This document shows positions 23,771 through 32,405 of a stretch of 64,000 nt of DNA, one piece after another (within the stretch, counting starts at the first letter, position 1; every line of letters starts with the position of its first letter). The notes below the pieces were generated by a model. That model did not search any database, was not told the origin of the DNA, and worked only from the letters and a program-made list of their open reading frames with translations. This stretch comes from an uncultured Eubacteriales bacterium (GTDB lineage Bacteria; Bacillota; Clostridia; Oscillospirales; Acutalibacteraceae). The position numbers were made by a program, and so were the translations under genes. Where the stretch lies: positions 139,454 to 203,453 of the forward strand of contig UQEU01000003.1 of assembly GCA_900540085.1 (NCBI GenBank), given 5' to 3'.

Positions 23771-25594
23771 TTGACAGAAAGAAAAAACATAAAAAACATA
23801 GCAATCATAGCCCATGTTGACCATGGTAAAACAACACTTGTAGATGAAATGCTCCGTCAAAGCGGTACTTTCAGAACAAATGAAGTTGTTGAAGAAAGAG
23901 TAATGGACTCAAATGACCTCGAAAGAGAAAGAGGTATCACAATTTTATCTAAAAACACATCTATTCACTACAAAGATACAAAAATAAATATAGTAGATAC
24001 TCCCGGACACGCAGATTTCGGCGGTGAAGTAGAGCGTATTTTAACAATGGTTGACGGCGTTTTGCTTCTTGTTGATGCATTTGAGGGTTGTATGCCTCAA
24101 ACGAGGTTTGTATTAAAAAAAGCTCTTGGGCTTAAAAAGACTCCGCTTGTTGTCGTAAACAAAATCGACCGTGACGGTGCAAGACCCGATGAAGTTATTG
24201 ACGAAGTTCTTGACCTTTTCATTGAACTCGGTGCAGACGACGACCAACTTGAATTTCCTGTTATCTATGCCAGCGGTAAAGATGGTTTTGCAGGAACAGA
24301 CCCATCTGTCAGAAGCGGAGATATGCGTCCGTTGCTCGACGCCATTTTGGAAAATATACCGAGTCCGCAAGGCGACCCTGACGCTCCTGCACAAGTCCTT
24401 TTCTCATCTCTTGAATATGACGATTATGTTGGCAGAATAGGTGTCGGCAGAGTTGAAAGAGGCACAGTAAGGCTCAACTCTCCGTATGTTCTTTGTAAGC
24501 AGGACGGCAGCCAAGAAAATGTAAGATTTTCAAGACTTTACCAATTTGAAGGACTTAAAAGAGTAGAGGTTAAGGAAGCAACAGTCGGCGATTTAATCTG
24601 CGTAGCAGGTATTCCCGACTTGAATATAGGCGAAACAGCTTGCGACCCCGACTGTGTTGAACCTCTTCCTTTCGTAAAAATAGACGAACCGACAATCTCG
24701 ATGAACTTTATAGTAAACAACTCTCCTTTTGCCGGCAGAGAAGGTAAATTTGTTACTTCAAGAAATTTAAGAGACCGTTTGTTCAAGGAAGTAGAAACAA
24801 ATGTTTCTATGAGAGTTGAAGAAACAGACTCAATGGACACATTTAAAGTTTCAGGCAGAGGCGAACTCCACCTTTCAATACTTATCGAAACAATGCGTAG
24901 AGAAAACTACGAATTTCAAGTTTCACGCCCACAGGTAATACTTAAAAAAGACGAAAAAGGCAGAACTCTTGAACCTATGGAACTTGCCATAATTGAAGTA
25001 CCGGAAGAATATGTCGGCTCTGTTATGGAAAAACTCTGTTCAAGAAAAGGCGAGATTGAAAATATGGACACCCGCACAACAGGTGTTACGCATCTTGAAA
25101 TCAAAATTCCGTCAAGAGGTCTTATCGGCTATCGTTCCGAATTTTTAACAGATACAAACGGCAACGGTATTATGAACCAACTCTTTGCAGGATATGAAGA
25201 GTACAAGGGCGATATTGAAACAAGAAGTCAAGGCTCAATCATCGTTCATGAAACAGGTACAACAACAGGATACGGACTTTGGAATACTCAGGACAGAGGT
25301 AAACTTTTTGTCGGACCCGGCGTAGATGTATATGAGGGTATGATTGTCGGAGAATGTGCTAAAAGCGAAGATGTTGTATGTAATGTTTGCAAGAAAAAAC
25401 ATGTTACCAACACTCGTGCGTCAGGCTCTGACGAAGCATTAAAACTTGTTCCGCCGACAATTTTAAGTCTCGAACAAAGTATGGAATTTCTTGCTGACGA
25501 CGAACTTTTGGAAATTACTCCTAAATCAATCCGTCTTCGCAAAACAATCTTGGCAAAAGATCAAAGAATGAAAAGCAAATTCGGCAAGAAATAA
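23771..25594 (+). CDS. typA: Ribosome-associated translational GTPase TypA/BipA
   Basis: This 607-aa GTPase is related to EF-G and LepA and helps large-subunit assembly and stress adaptation. The G1 motif AHVDHGKTT, the switch region RGITILSKNTS, the G3 motif DTPGHADF and NKID are all intact, followed by domain II and the BipA-specific C-terminal domain with GLIGYRSEFLTDT. A GTG at 23762 is in frame, but AAGGTGA lies five bases before the TTG at 23771, giving the family-like start MTERKNIKNIAIIAH. It follows glnS closely. Confidence 0.95.
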   Translation: MTERKNIKNIAIIAHVDHGKTTLVDEMLRQSGTFRTNEVVEERVMDSNDLERERGITILSKNTSIHYKDTKINIVDTPGHADFGGEVERILTMVDGVLLLVDAFEGCMPQTRFVLKKALGLKKTPLVVVNKIDRDGARPDEVIDEVLDLFIELGADDDQLEFPVIYASGKDGFAGTDPSVRSGDMRPLLDAILENIPSPQGDPDAPAQVLFSSLEYDDYVGRIGVGRVERGTVRLNSPYVLCKQDGSQENVRFSRLYQFEGLKRVEVKEATVGDLICVAGIPDLNIGETACDPDCVEPLPFVKIDEPTISMNFIVNNSPFAGREGKFVTSRNLRDRLFKEVETNVSMRVEETDSMDTFKVSGRGELHLSILIETMRRENYEFQVSRPQVILKKDEKGRTLEPMELAIIEVPEEYVGSVMEKLCSRKGEIENMDTRTTGVTHLEIKIPSRGLIGYRSEFLTDTNGNGIMNQLFAGYEEYKGDIETRSQGSIIVHETGTTTGYGLWNTQDRGKLFVGPGVDVYEGMIVGECAKSEDVVCNVCKKKHVTNTRASGSDEALKLVPPTILSLEQSMEFLADDELLEITPKSIRLRKTILAKDQRMKSKFGKK

Positions 25595-25630
25595 AAATAA
25601 TTTTTAAAATGACTAAAAGGATGTGATTAT

Positions 25631-26674
25631 ATGAGCAATAAAGCAGGCTTGTACATTCACATCCCTTTTTGTTTTTCAAAATGTCCGTATTGTGATTTTT
25701 ATTCCGGAAAATACTGCGAAAAAGACGCCGTACAATATACTGAAAAAGTAATATCGCAAATGGGAGAATTTGAAAATACGGAATTTGACACCGTATATTT
25801 CGGCGGCGGTACACCGTCGGTAATTCCTTATACGCTCATCGAAAAAATCTTAAACAATGCAAAAAAGCACTTTAAAATTGATAAAGACAGCGAAATAACA
25901 ATCGAATGTAATCCCGGAGACGATATAAACTTTTTGGCAGACAAGTACGCTGAAATGGGTATTAACAGAGTGTCTTTAGGTCTGCAAAGTGCAAATGATA
26001 CGGAAAGACGACTTTTGGGAAGGCGTGCAGGTGCAAATGAAATACAAAAAGCAGTTTTGGCTTTGCAAAATGCAGGCATTTCAAATATCAGCGTTGATTT
26101 AATGCTCGGAATACCCGAACAAACAACAGAGAGTTTAAAGTATTCGATAGATTTCATTTCTTCTTTAAATATAAAGCACATCAGTGCATATATGCTGAAA
26201 GTCGAAGACGGAACAAAATTTTTTGAAATGCAAAAAAAAGGCAAACTTGTTTTACCGAGTGAAGACGAAACTTGCGATTTTTACCTGAAAACCGTTGAAA
26301 TGCTTGAAAATAACGGCTTTTATCAATATGAAATCTCAAATTTTTCAAAACCTAATTTTGAAAGCCGTCACAATTTAAAATATTGGCAACTTGACAATTA
26401 TTTGGGACTCGGAGCAACTGCACACTCGTTTTTCAACAATGAAAGATTTTTCTTCAACGAAAATTCAGAAAAAATTTTTGAAGGTTACGGCGGAGATGAA
26501 GAAGAAAAAATTATGCTCGGACTGAGATTAAAAAAAGGGATAAATAAAAAACTTTTGAAAAAAGATTTTCAAAAATTTGTCGATTTGGGATATATCAAAG
26601 AAAACGGAGAAAATGTTTTTTTGACTCCGAAAGGAATGTTAATATCAAACTACATTATCTCCGAATTGATTTAA
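25631..26674 (+). CDS. hemW: HemW-type radical SAM protein (coproporphyrinogen III oxidase-like)
   Basis: This 347-aa radical SAM enzyme has the CFSKCPYCDF cluster motif (CxxxCxxC) near the N-terminus and YFGGGTPS and VSLGLQS typical of the HemN/HemW group. HemW proteins lack the extra Cys after CxxxCxxC-F needed for decarboxylase activity and act as haem chaperones. Here the motif ends CDF, which fits HemW. It is a little shorter than usual at the C-terminus (HemN C-terminal domain partly retained). AAAAGGATG precedes the ATG. It sits 36 nt after typA, as in many Firmicutes where it neighbours lepA-like GTPases. Confidence 0.88.
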   Translation: MSNKAGLYIHIPFCFSKCPYCDFYSGKYCEKDAVQYTEKVISQMGEFENTEFDTVYFGGGTPSVIPYTLIEKILNNAKKHFKIDKDSEITIECNPGDDINFLADKYAEMGINRVSLGLQSANDTERRLLGRRAGANEIQKAVLALQNAGISNISVDLMLGIPEQTTESLKYSIDFISSLNIKHISAYMLKVEDGTKFFEMQKKGKLVLPSEDETCDFYLKTVEMLENNGFYQYEISNFSKPNFESRHNLKYWQLDNYLGLGATAHSFFNNERFFFNENSEKIFEGYGGDEEEKIMLGLRLKKGINKKLLKKDFQKFVDLGYIKENGENVFLTPKGMLISNYIISELI

Positions 26675-26711
26675 AATATTTGGGCAAAATACACTTGAAA
26701 GGAGTGTTCAA

Positions 26712-26876
26712 ATGCCCGATATGTTTAACTTCACAGATGAAATGAACAATTATTTCAACTCAATGCCGAAATCAATACAAGAGTCAATTATGCAATCAGG
26801 CGCTAAAGTAAACAGCGTTGCAGATATGCAGGCGATTGTACAGCAAATTCAGGCAAAAAGTGATGAAAAAGTATAG
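26712..26876 (+). CDS. 54-aa conserved small protein
   Basis: A small ORF with a strong AAAGGAGTG site encodes MPDMFNFTDEMNNYFN followed by an amphipathic helical, Gln-rich tail (ADMQAIVQQIQAKSDEKV). I recognise no domain. Its 3-prime end overlaps the next small gene by 14 nt in another frame, so the two are probably translated together as the tail of the gltX run. Its function is unknown. Confidence 0.65.
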   Translation: MPDMFNFTDEMNNYFNSMPKSIQESIMQSGAKVNSVADMQAIVQQIQAKSDEKV

Positions 26877-27036
26877 AATTTCAAAAGACAATAAAAAAAT
26901 TTTAAACAGATACGGACTCTATATTAACAACGCCGTAACATCTCCCGATGAAAGAACAAGGGATAAAAACATTGCAATCCCTGATGAAATCAGCGTAAAA
27001 GAAGCGAGAGATTGGCAAGAAGAGTCTGAAAAATAA
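26863..27036 (+). CDS. 57-aa conserved small basic/acidic protein
   Basis: The likely start is the ATG at 26863, giving MKKYRISKDNKKILNRYGLY; a reading 15 codons longer starts inside the previous gene without a ribosome-binding site. The rest is polar (DERTRDKNIAIPDEISVKEA). It overlaps the 54-aa gene by 14 nt and ends at a terminator 1 nt later. No function can be assigned; it resembles small anonymous clostridial proteins. Confidence 0.55.
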   Translation: MKKYRISKDNKKILNRYGLYINNAVTSPDERTRDKNIAIPDEISVKEARDWQEESEK

Positions 27037-27073
27037 AAAAAGCGGTGTTCTGTGAAAAGGAACACCGCTTTTT
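27037..27073. terminator. Bidirectional terminator ending gltX run and alr
   Basis: A 14-bp stem (AAAAAGCGGTGTTC / GAACACCGCTTTTT, 9-nt loop) lies between convergent genes. Confidence 0.9.
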
Positions 27074-27085
27074 GTTTTATTTCTG

Positions 27086-28243
27086 TCAATCAATCAGATA
27101 GTTTACTGTTTTTACTTCCTTATTGTCATAGATATATTTTCTCGGCACTCTGCGGGAAATATTGCAGAGAAACTCATAGTTAAATGTTCCTGCCGTTTCG
27201 GAAACTTCCTCGACCGACATATATTTTCCGTTACTCTCTCCAAACAGAACAACCGTTTCGTCGAGTTCGGCATGAATATCCGTAACATCAATCATAAACT
27301 GGTCCATACAAATTCTGCCTACTATATCGGCATACTGACCGTTTATAAGAACCTTGCCTTTATTTGAAAGACTGCGTGGAAAACCATCTGCGTATCCGAC
27401 AGGCACAGTCGCTATCAAACTTTCTCGCTCCGTCACAAAAGTACCGCCGTAACTGATTTCTCTGCCCTTCTCAAGTTTTTTGATATGCGATATATGAGAA
27501 ACCCATTTCATAGCAGGCTTGACATCGAGCAGTGATTTTTCAACATCTTCACTCGGATAGTAACCGTATGTAACGATACCGCTTCTTACCATATTGTAGC
27601 ATTTATCGTTGAAATTCATAATTCCTGCCGAATTATTAATATGTTTAATTTCGGGATAAATACCCTCTTGAGCCAACATTTCAACAAACTCGTCGAACTT
27701 ATTTCTCTGTTGTATTGATTTGCTTAAATCTTTCTCGTCGGCAGTTGCAAAGTGTGAAAACACACCCTCTACATATAAATTTTCAAGTTTAGATATTTCT
27801 TTGCATATCTTTGCTTCATCTTTAGAAACCTGAAAACCGATACGACTCATGCCTGTATCTACTGCAAAATGAATTTTTGCAACTTTGTTTTGACGAACTG
27901 CCTCATCGGACAAAATTTTTGCACTTTCGTATGTACAGATAGACATTGTAATATCGTACTTAACAGCCCACTCCAAATCGTAGGAATTTGTACAACTGAG
28001 CAATAGTATGGGTTTTTTAACGCCCTCTTTTCGCAGTTCAATAGCTTCTTCTATACAAGCAACTCCAAAATAGTCGCACTTATCTTCAAGAAATTTTGCA
28101 ACAACTTTTGAACCGTGTCCGTATGCGTCAGACTTTATGATAACGAGAAGTTTTGCATCGTCTGAAATTTTTTCCCGTATTTTATCAATATTGTATTCTA
28201 TCGCACTCAAGTCAACCAATGCCGCAGTTCTATGGTATGCCAT
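27086..28243 (-). CDS. alr: Alanine racemase
   Basis: This 385-aa PLP enzyme interconverts L- and D-alanine for peptidoglycan. The PLP-lysine motif is VIIKSDAYGHG near residue 38, the substrate loop VDTGMSRIGF follows, and GRICMDQFMIDVT and VPVGYADGF belong to the C-terminal domain that supplies the catalytic Tyr. The length is normal. The ribosome-binding site GGAGATG lies 11 nt before the ATG. It is transcribed alone, divergent from mltG, another cell-wall gene. Confidence 0.96.
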   Translation of the reverse strand: MAYHRTAALVDLSAIEYNIDKIREKISDDAKLLVIIKSDAYGHGSKVVAKFLEDKCDYFGVACIEEAIELRKEGVKKPILLLSCTNSYDLEWAVKYDITMSICTYESAKILSDEAVRQNKVAKIHFAVDTGMSRIGFQVSKDEAKICKEISKLENLYVEGVFSHFATADEKDLSKSIQQRNKFDEFVEMLAQEGIYPEIKHINNSAGIMNFNDKCYNMVRSGIVTYGYYPSEDVEKSLLDVKPAMKWVSHISHIKKLEKGREISYGGTFVTERESLIATVPVGYADGFPRSLSNKGKVLINGQYADIVGRICMDQFMIDVTDIHAELDETVVLFGESNGKYMSVEEVSETAGTFNYEFLCNISRRVPRKYIYDNKEVKTVNYLID

Positions 28244-28279
28244 TGTAAAAATTCATCTCCGTATTCATTAAACTTTCAA

Positions 28280-28305
28280 AACCGTAAATCACAACCGTAA
28301 ATCAC
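28280..28305. repeat. 13-bp tandem duplication upstream of alr
   Basis: AACCGTAAATCAC occurs twice in succession (28280-28292, 28293-28305) in the alr untranslated leader. Confidence 0.8.
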
Positions 28306-28348
28306 GCAAATAATATATCTAAACATTTCTGTTTTAAAGTTCTGCACT

Positions 28349-28377
28349 ATTATAAAACCTAACAAAGTGTTCGTCAA
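28349..28377 (-). promoter_or_regulatory. Promoter of alr
   Basis: Minus strand TTGACG (28372-28377), 17-nt spacer, TATAAT (28349-28354). The remaining intergenic DNA to 28529 is AT-rich. Confidence 0.7.
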
Positions 28378-28529
28378 GTAATATAATGTCTTATTTATTA
28401 TTTTACCATAAATTTAAGAATAAAGCACTAAAATTATATTGAGAAATATATGCTGTAAATTATTATATAATAACAAGCAAAATACAAAAAACGACGCTTT
28501 CGACATTTCCCCCGTTTTTTCTACAATTA

Positions 28530-28558
28530 TTGCAAAACAAATACTAATATGATATAAT
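28530..28558 (+). promoter_or_regulatory. Promoter of mltG
   Basis: TTGCAA (28530-28535), 17-nt spacer, TATAAT (28553-28558). Confidence 0.65.
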
Positions 28559-28598
28559 TTTTTGTATTACAAATGTTAAAAAGCGGAAGGAAATAAGG

Positions 28599-29504
28599 AT
28601 GAAATTCAAAAAATTTGCAAACTTTATAGTTTTAATAATGATAGTGTCCGTTGTTTTTTCTGCGTGCGGAAAATCGGACAACGACGAAAATGAAACTGTT
28701 TCAGTCAGCGAAACACAAACCGTCAATACACCGACAAGCGATATTACAAACCCAAGTTCAGCAGAGCCGATTTCAAGCGATAACGAAGAAATTACTGCAC
28801 AAACAAAGGTACAAACAACAAAAGAAACGACAACACAAAGAAAATCTGTCAGCGTAACAATCCCCGAAGGATACAGTTTTATGCAAATTGCAAAAACTCT
28901 TGAAAGTAAAAATATATGCACTGCAAAAGAATTTTACAAAGCCGCTCAATCTTACAAAGTAAAATCCTTTACCATTCCGTCGTCAAGCAACAGATGTTTC
29001 AAACTTGAAGGCTACCTTTTCCCTGATACATACGAATTTTACGAAAACGAAGAACCTGTCGCAGTAATAAGAAAAATGCTCAACAATTACGCTGCAAAAT
29101 CGGGTATGCCGACTGACAAAGAATTGATAATTGCATCCATAATAGAAAAAGAAGTACGAAGCGACTCACACATGAAAATGGTTTTATCCGTATTCCACAA
29201 CAGAATTAAAAAGGGAATGAGACTTGAATCCGACCCTACTCGTGAGTATGTAAACGACTATATCACGGGGAATTCACTTTTGAGCGGTAACACTTCAAAA
29301 TATGCGGCACTTTACAATACCTACAAGTGTAAACTGCCTGCCGGTCCCATTTGCAGTCCGGGTGCAAGAGCAATCGCAGCAGCAAAAAATCCTGCAAGCA
29401 GCGACTATCTCTACTTTTTCTTCGGAAACGACAACACAAACCACTATTCAAAAACTTATGAAGAACATAAAGAACAAATGGAAAAATACGGAGTAAGTTA
29501 CTAA
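28599..29504 (+). CDS. mltG: MltG/YceG-type endolytic transglycosylase, lipoprotein form
   Basis: This 301-aa cell-wall enzyme cuts nascent glycan strands. The N-terminus is a lipoprotein signal with lipobox F-S-A-C (Cys24), then a Ser/Thr-rich linker to about residue 85, a LysM-like VTIPEGYSFMQIAKTL segment and the YceG domain with EGYLFPDTYEF, the catalytic Glu in ASIIEKEV, VFHNRIKKGM and PAGPICSPG. Standard MltG is anchored by a TM helix and is longer. AAGGAAATAAGG lies before the ATG. It is divergent from alr and ends at a shared terminator. Confidence 0.88.
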   Translation: MKFKKFANFIVLIMIVSVVFSACGKSDNDENETVSVSETQTVNTPTSDITNPSSAEPISSDNEEITAQTKVQTTKETTTQRKSVSVTIPEGYSFMQIAKTLESKNICTAKEFYKAAQSYKVKSFTIPSSSNRCFKLEGYLFPDTYEFYENEEPVAVIRKMLNNYAAKSGMPTDKELIIASIIEKEVRSDSHMKMVLSVFHNRIKKGMRLESDPTREYVNDYITGNSLLSGNTSKYAALYNTYKCKLPAGPICSPGARAIAAAKNPASSDYLYFFFGNDNTNHYSKTYEEHKEQMEKYGVSY

Positions 29505-29533
29505 AAATATAATATAAACATACATAAAAAATC

Positions 29534-29565
29534 GACTGCATTCTGCCTGAAGGTAAAATGCAGTC
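29534..29565. terminator. Bidirectional terminator
   Basis: GACTGCATT / AATGCAGTC stem with T-rich flanks between mltG and the convergent DUF11 gene. Confidence 0.8.
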
Positions 29566-29591
29566 TTTTAATTTTAAACTTTAATTTAAAC

Positions 29592-30446
29592 TCAAATTGT
29601 ACCGCTAACAGTAACAGTGCTTACACCCGGAGTAACTTCCCAACTGCCGTTTTCAACACTTTGCGTATATGTTGCGGCAGGTACTGTTATCTGACCGGAC
29701 ACAGTTGCAAATTCGCCTGTACCTTCATTATAAGTGTAGTTTTCAGGTGAAGTCCACACAACATTGTTAAACTTAACGGAAATATTGCTCAAAGCAGGAT
29801 TGAAAGTGTCTGTTAAAACAATGTCATCAGTTGCCGTTGCAGCAGTATTTCCGTAGTTTTCAATAGTAAAAGTATAATTTACTCGACCGTTTTCAGTTAC
29901 TGTTGTAGGGCTTAACGACTTAGATATTGCCAAATCCGAAACTTTTTCCGTATTAATTTGTTCAGATACAACAAGATTGTTTGTTATACCTTCGCCATAA
30001 ACAGTTGCCTGATTTATGATGTTTGAAACCTGACTTAACGGTGCATATTGGTTTACTTTAGCGTCAAAAATGATTGTTGCATTTCCGTTTGCAGGAACAC
30101 TAATTCCGCTTATTACCAAAGGCGGTCCCGCAGTAACTGAAGGTGTTGCCTGCAACACACCGTTTGTATAATAAAGAAGTGAGTTTTCCTCATATGATAA
30201 AGGATAAACAGTAGTATTTGTATAACTGTATTCTCCGAGATTATCATTAACAGTCAGATTTGTAAACGGTGTCGAACCTGCGTTCACAATAGAAATAACA
30301 AATGTTACATCTGAATTTCTGCCGTATTCTTTTTTTACGGCAGTTTTTGTAGCAGAAAGAACTGAAACGAGTTCTCCTGTTGTAATATTTGAGTTTGTTA
30401 CATTCCCATTATATGAAAGTTGGGCTTGGTTTGTAAAAAATGCCAT
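29592..30446 (-). CDS. DUF11-repeat protein without signal peptide
   Basis: This 284-aa protein consists of two DUF11-type beta-sandwich repeats: the first around NSDVTFVISIVNAGSTPFTN, the second around NGRVNYTFTIENYGNTAATA. The start MAFFTNQAQLSYNG is direct; there is no signal peptide, transmembrane helix or LPXTG motif. AAGGAGGAAAAGT gives a strong ribosome-binding site. Relatives with this start occur in spore-forming clostridia and bacilli; lack of export signals would fit a protein placed on the spore surface from the mother cell, but this is inference. It is monocistronic. Confidence 0.7.
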   Translation of the reverse strand: MAFFTNQAQLSYNGNVTNSNITTGELVSVLSATKTAVKKEYGRNSDVTFVISIVNAGSTPFTNLTVNDNLGEYSYTNTTVYPLSYEENSLLYYTNGVLQATPSVTAGPPLVISGISVPANGNATIIFDAKVNQYAPLSQVSNIINQATVYGEGITNNLVVSEQINTEKVSDLAISKSLSPTTVTENGRVNYTFTIENYGNTAATATDDIVLTDTFNPALSNISVKFNNVVWTSPENYTYNEGTGEFATVSGQITVPAATYTQSVENGSWEVTPGVSTVTVSGTI

Positions 30447-30465
30447 ACTTTTCCTCCTTGATATT

Positions 30466-30489
30466 ATTGAGAGTTATTTTACTCTCAAT
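30466..30489 (-). promoter_or_regulatory. Leader hairpin of the DUF11 gene
   Basis: ATTGAGAG / CTCTCAAT form an 8-bp stem with an 8-nt loop, ending a few bases before the ribosome-binding site. It could stabilise the mRNA 5-prime end or bind a regulator. Confidence 0.45.
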
Positions 30490-30577
30490 ACATTGTATTC
30501 AGTATGGCAAATATAGTGATATAAATAATATCTGATTTTAATAATGTGTAATATATATTTTTATCACTTAATTTATA

Positions 30578-31849
30578 TTATACATGGTATTTTTCAAGTT
30601 TAGCACTGTCTCTGTCTTCAAAATCATACTTATCTTGATAGTAGTTTTCAATATGACTGTCAAAACTGCCGTCAGGCTTTATTGTTATTATCGAGCATCC
30701 ACGCTGTAAACCGAAGTCTTCTATATCGGCATACGCTAAATAGTCAATAGAATAACCGTATGACAGACGAATGCCTTTATATTCGATTGAAAAGTTGTTC
30801 AAATGGTCGTGTCCGCAGAAAACAGCCTGAGTAGAACCGACACGGAGCAAAGTTTCAAAAGTTTCGTCGGGATGAAGAGTTTTTCCTATCATACCTTCAA
30901 GTTCGCCAACTTCGCCGTAATAATACTTGACATTTTCCGTATCTTCAAAACCGTTTTCCTTATATTCATTCCACGCTGTTTCGTATTCCTCAAAAGGTAT
31001 ATGGAAAAACATCATAGACTTCGGCATACCTGCAGAAAGTTTTTCGTTTTCCGCCTCAAATGTATTGAGCGTTTCTTCATACCACTTCATTTGGTCGGCA
31101 TGAATACCGTCATATTTCCATTCCATTCCCAAATAATCGCCGTCAACATAAGAGCCTGTATCCATCATAAATATGCTTTGAGTTATCACACCCTGCGAAT
31201 TTTTAACATTTATAACATAGTTTCCGTAGCCATTAATATCTTCTTCTCCCGCTTGGAACAGACAGTAACTCTTTTCTCCGTCTTCAAGGTACTTGTGATT
31301 TTCATAGTAATCTGCAATGTACTCTCTGTCAAAGTATGAGTAAAGTTCAGTGTCGTGATTTCCAAAAGACGGCGCCCAATATACGCCCAATTTATCCATC
31401 AAATTGCCGAAAATCTTTGCACCTGTCTTGTTGTTAAAAGTACCTGCACCCGGAAACGGATACGGTACGGGATACGCTATATCTCCCGTAATAACAACTA
31501 AGTCAGGTTTCTCGGTCTGCACCATTTTTGCAACACTTTTGACTGCTTTCATATCTCTGCCATACGACAAAAATCCCCCACCGATATGAATATCTGTCAA
31601 CTGCATTACCCTCAAATCGTCGTCAGTTGTAAAAGTATAGTACCCCAAATTGTCTTTTTTCGGAACTTTTTGATTTTCAATTTCCGCAGTTTCAACTTCG
31701 TCTTCAATGTACGACAATATCTTGTTTGAATAAACCGTATTTGTTACAACAACGGCAACTATGCAAACAACAATGACTGCCAAAAGACAAAGCAGAACTT
31801 TTCCGAAAATCTTTAATCCTTTCTTCCCCTTTTTCTCTTGATTTTTCAT
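30578..31849 (-). CDS. Membrane-anchored metallophosphoesterase
   Basis: This 423-aa protein has one N-terminal TM anchor (about residues 15-38, VLLCLLAVIVVCIVAVVV) and an extracytoplasmic calcineurin-like phosphoesterase domain. The metal-binding motifs are in order: LTDIHIGG (DxH), VITGDIA (GD), FGNHDTE (GNHD), FFHIPF and CGHDHLNNF (GHDH). The length is typical of the group that includes clostridial and fungal Dcr2-like phosphatases. The ribosome-binding site is GAGGGGGA. It stands alone, with a 13-bp hairpin in its leader. Substrate unknown. Confidence 0.85.
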   Translation of the reverse strand: MKNQEKKGKKGLKIFGKVLLCLLAVIVVCIVAVVVTNTVYSNKILSYIEDEVETAEIENQKVPKKDNLGYYTFTTDDDLRVMQLTDIHIGGGFLSYGRDMKAVKSVAKMVQTEKPDLVVITGDIAYPVPYPFPGAGTFNNKTGAKIFGNLMDKLGVYWAPSFGNHDTELYSYFDREYIADYYENHKYLEDGEKSYCLFQAGEEDINGYGNYVINVKNSQGVITQSIFMMDTGSYVDGDYLGMEWKYDGIHADQMKWYEETLNTFEAENEKLSAGMPKSMMFFHIPFEEYETAWNEYKENGFEDTENVKYYYGEVGELEGMIGKTLHPDETFETLLRVGSTQAVFCGHDHLNNFSIEYKGIRLSYGYSIDYLAYADIEDFGLQRGCSIITIKPDGSFDSHIENYYQDKYDFEDRDSAKLEKYHV

Positions 31850-31864
31850 AATATTTCCCCCTCA

Positions 31865-31896
31865 TTATGTAAAGACTTTACACAGTCTTTACATAA
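31865..31896 (-). promoter_or_regulatory. Perfect 13-bp inverted repeat in the phosphoesterase leader
   Basis: TTATGTAAAGACT / AGTCTTTACATAA with a 6-nt centre lies just upstream of the GAGGGGGA ribosome-binding site. No T-run follows, so it is not a terminator; it is a candidate operator or 5-prime stabilising hairpin. Confidence 0.55.
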
Positions 31897-31991
31897 ATTT
31901 AACACAATGCAAATAAAAAATCAAGCCTTGTAAAAATATTTTTTGTTATATCTTCACAAAAAAATTTATTTATTAAAAAACACTATATAAT

Positions 31992-32004
31992 GTGATTTAA
32001 TCAC
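31992..32004. promoter_or_regulatory. Crp/Fnr-type palindrome upstream of the thioredoxin-like gene
   Basis: GTGATTTAATCAC is a perfect 13-bp palindrome with a single central T. Its centre lies about 41 bp before the expected transcription start, the class II activator position. A Crp/Fnr regulator is encoded by the convergent neighbour. Confidence 0.5.
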
Positions 32005-32032
32005 TGAACAATATTAACATTTATCTTATAAT
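32004..32032 (+). promoter_or_regulatory. Promoter of the thioredoxin-like gene
   Basis: TATAAT at 32027-32032 with a poor -35 (CTGAAC, 32004-32009, 17-nt spacer), as expected for an activator-dependent promoter. Confidence 0.5.
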
Positions 32033-32093
32033 ACAAACTACAAGATTGTAAATTGACTATATGTATCGCTCAAATATACAGAAAGGAGAGCAA

Positions 32094-32405
32094 ATGTCTG
32101 TTTTAAATGTAACCAAGAAAAATTTTTACAATGATGTTTTACAATCCGAATTGCCTGTACTTATAGAATTTTGGTCTCCGTTGTATGAGCCTTGCCAGAT
32201 ATTGACACTGATTTTTGAAAAAATATCTGAAGAATACCCGACTTTGCGTGTATGCAAAATAAATGCCGACGAAGAAAAAGAACTTGCAAGGTCATTTTCG
32301 ATTGTCAGCATACCTACAATATGCGTAGTAAAACAAGGTTCGCTTACAAAACAAATCGTAGGTGTAAGAGATAAAGATGAAATAGTAAGTCTTATTTTAG
32401 ATTAG
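32094..32405 (+). CDS. Atypical thioredoxin-like protein lacking the first active-site Cys
   Basis: This 103-aa single-domain protein has the thioredoxin fold pattern: LPVLIEFWSPLYEPCQ aligns with the usual FWAxWCGPC, so the nucleophilic first Cys is Tyr and only the second Cys remains (YEPC). The cis-Pro loop is kept (SIPTICVVKQG). It cannot act as a normal dithiol reductase; chaperone-like, glutaredoxin-like monothiol or protein-interaction roles are possible. GAAAGGAGAG sets the start at 32094. Its 3-prime end overlaps the convergent Crp/Fnr gene by 9 bp. Confidence 0.82.
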   Translation: MSVLNVTKKNFYNDVLQSELPVLIEFWSPLYEPCQILTLIFEKISEEYPTLRVCKINADEEKELARSFSIVSIPTICVVKQGSLTKQIVGVRDKDEIVSLILD

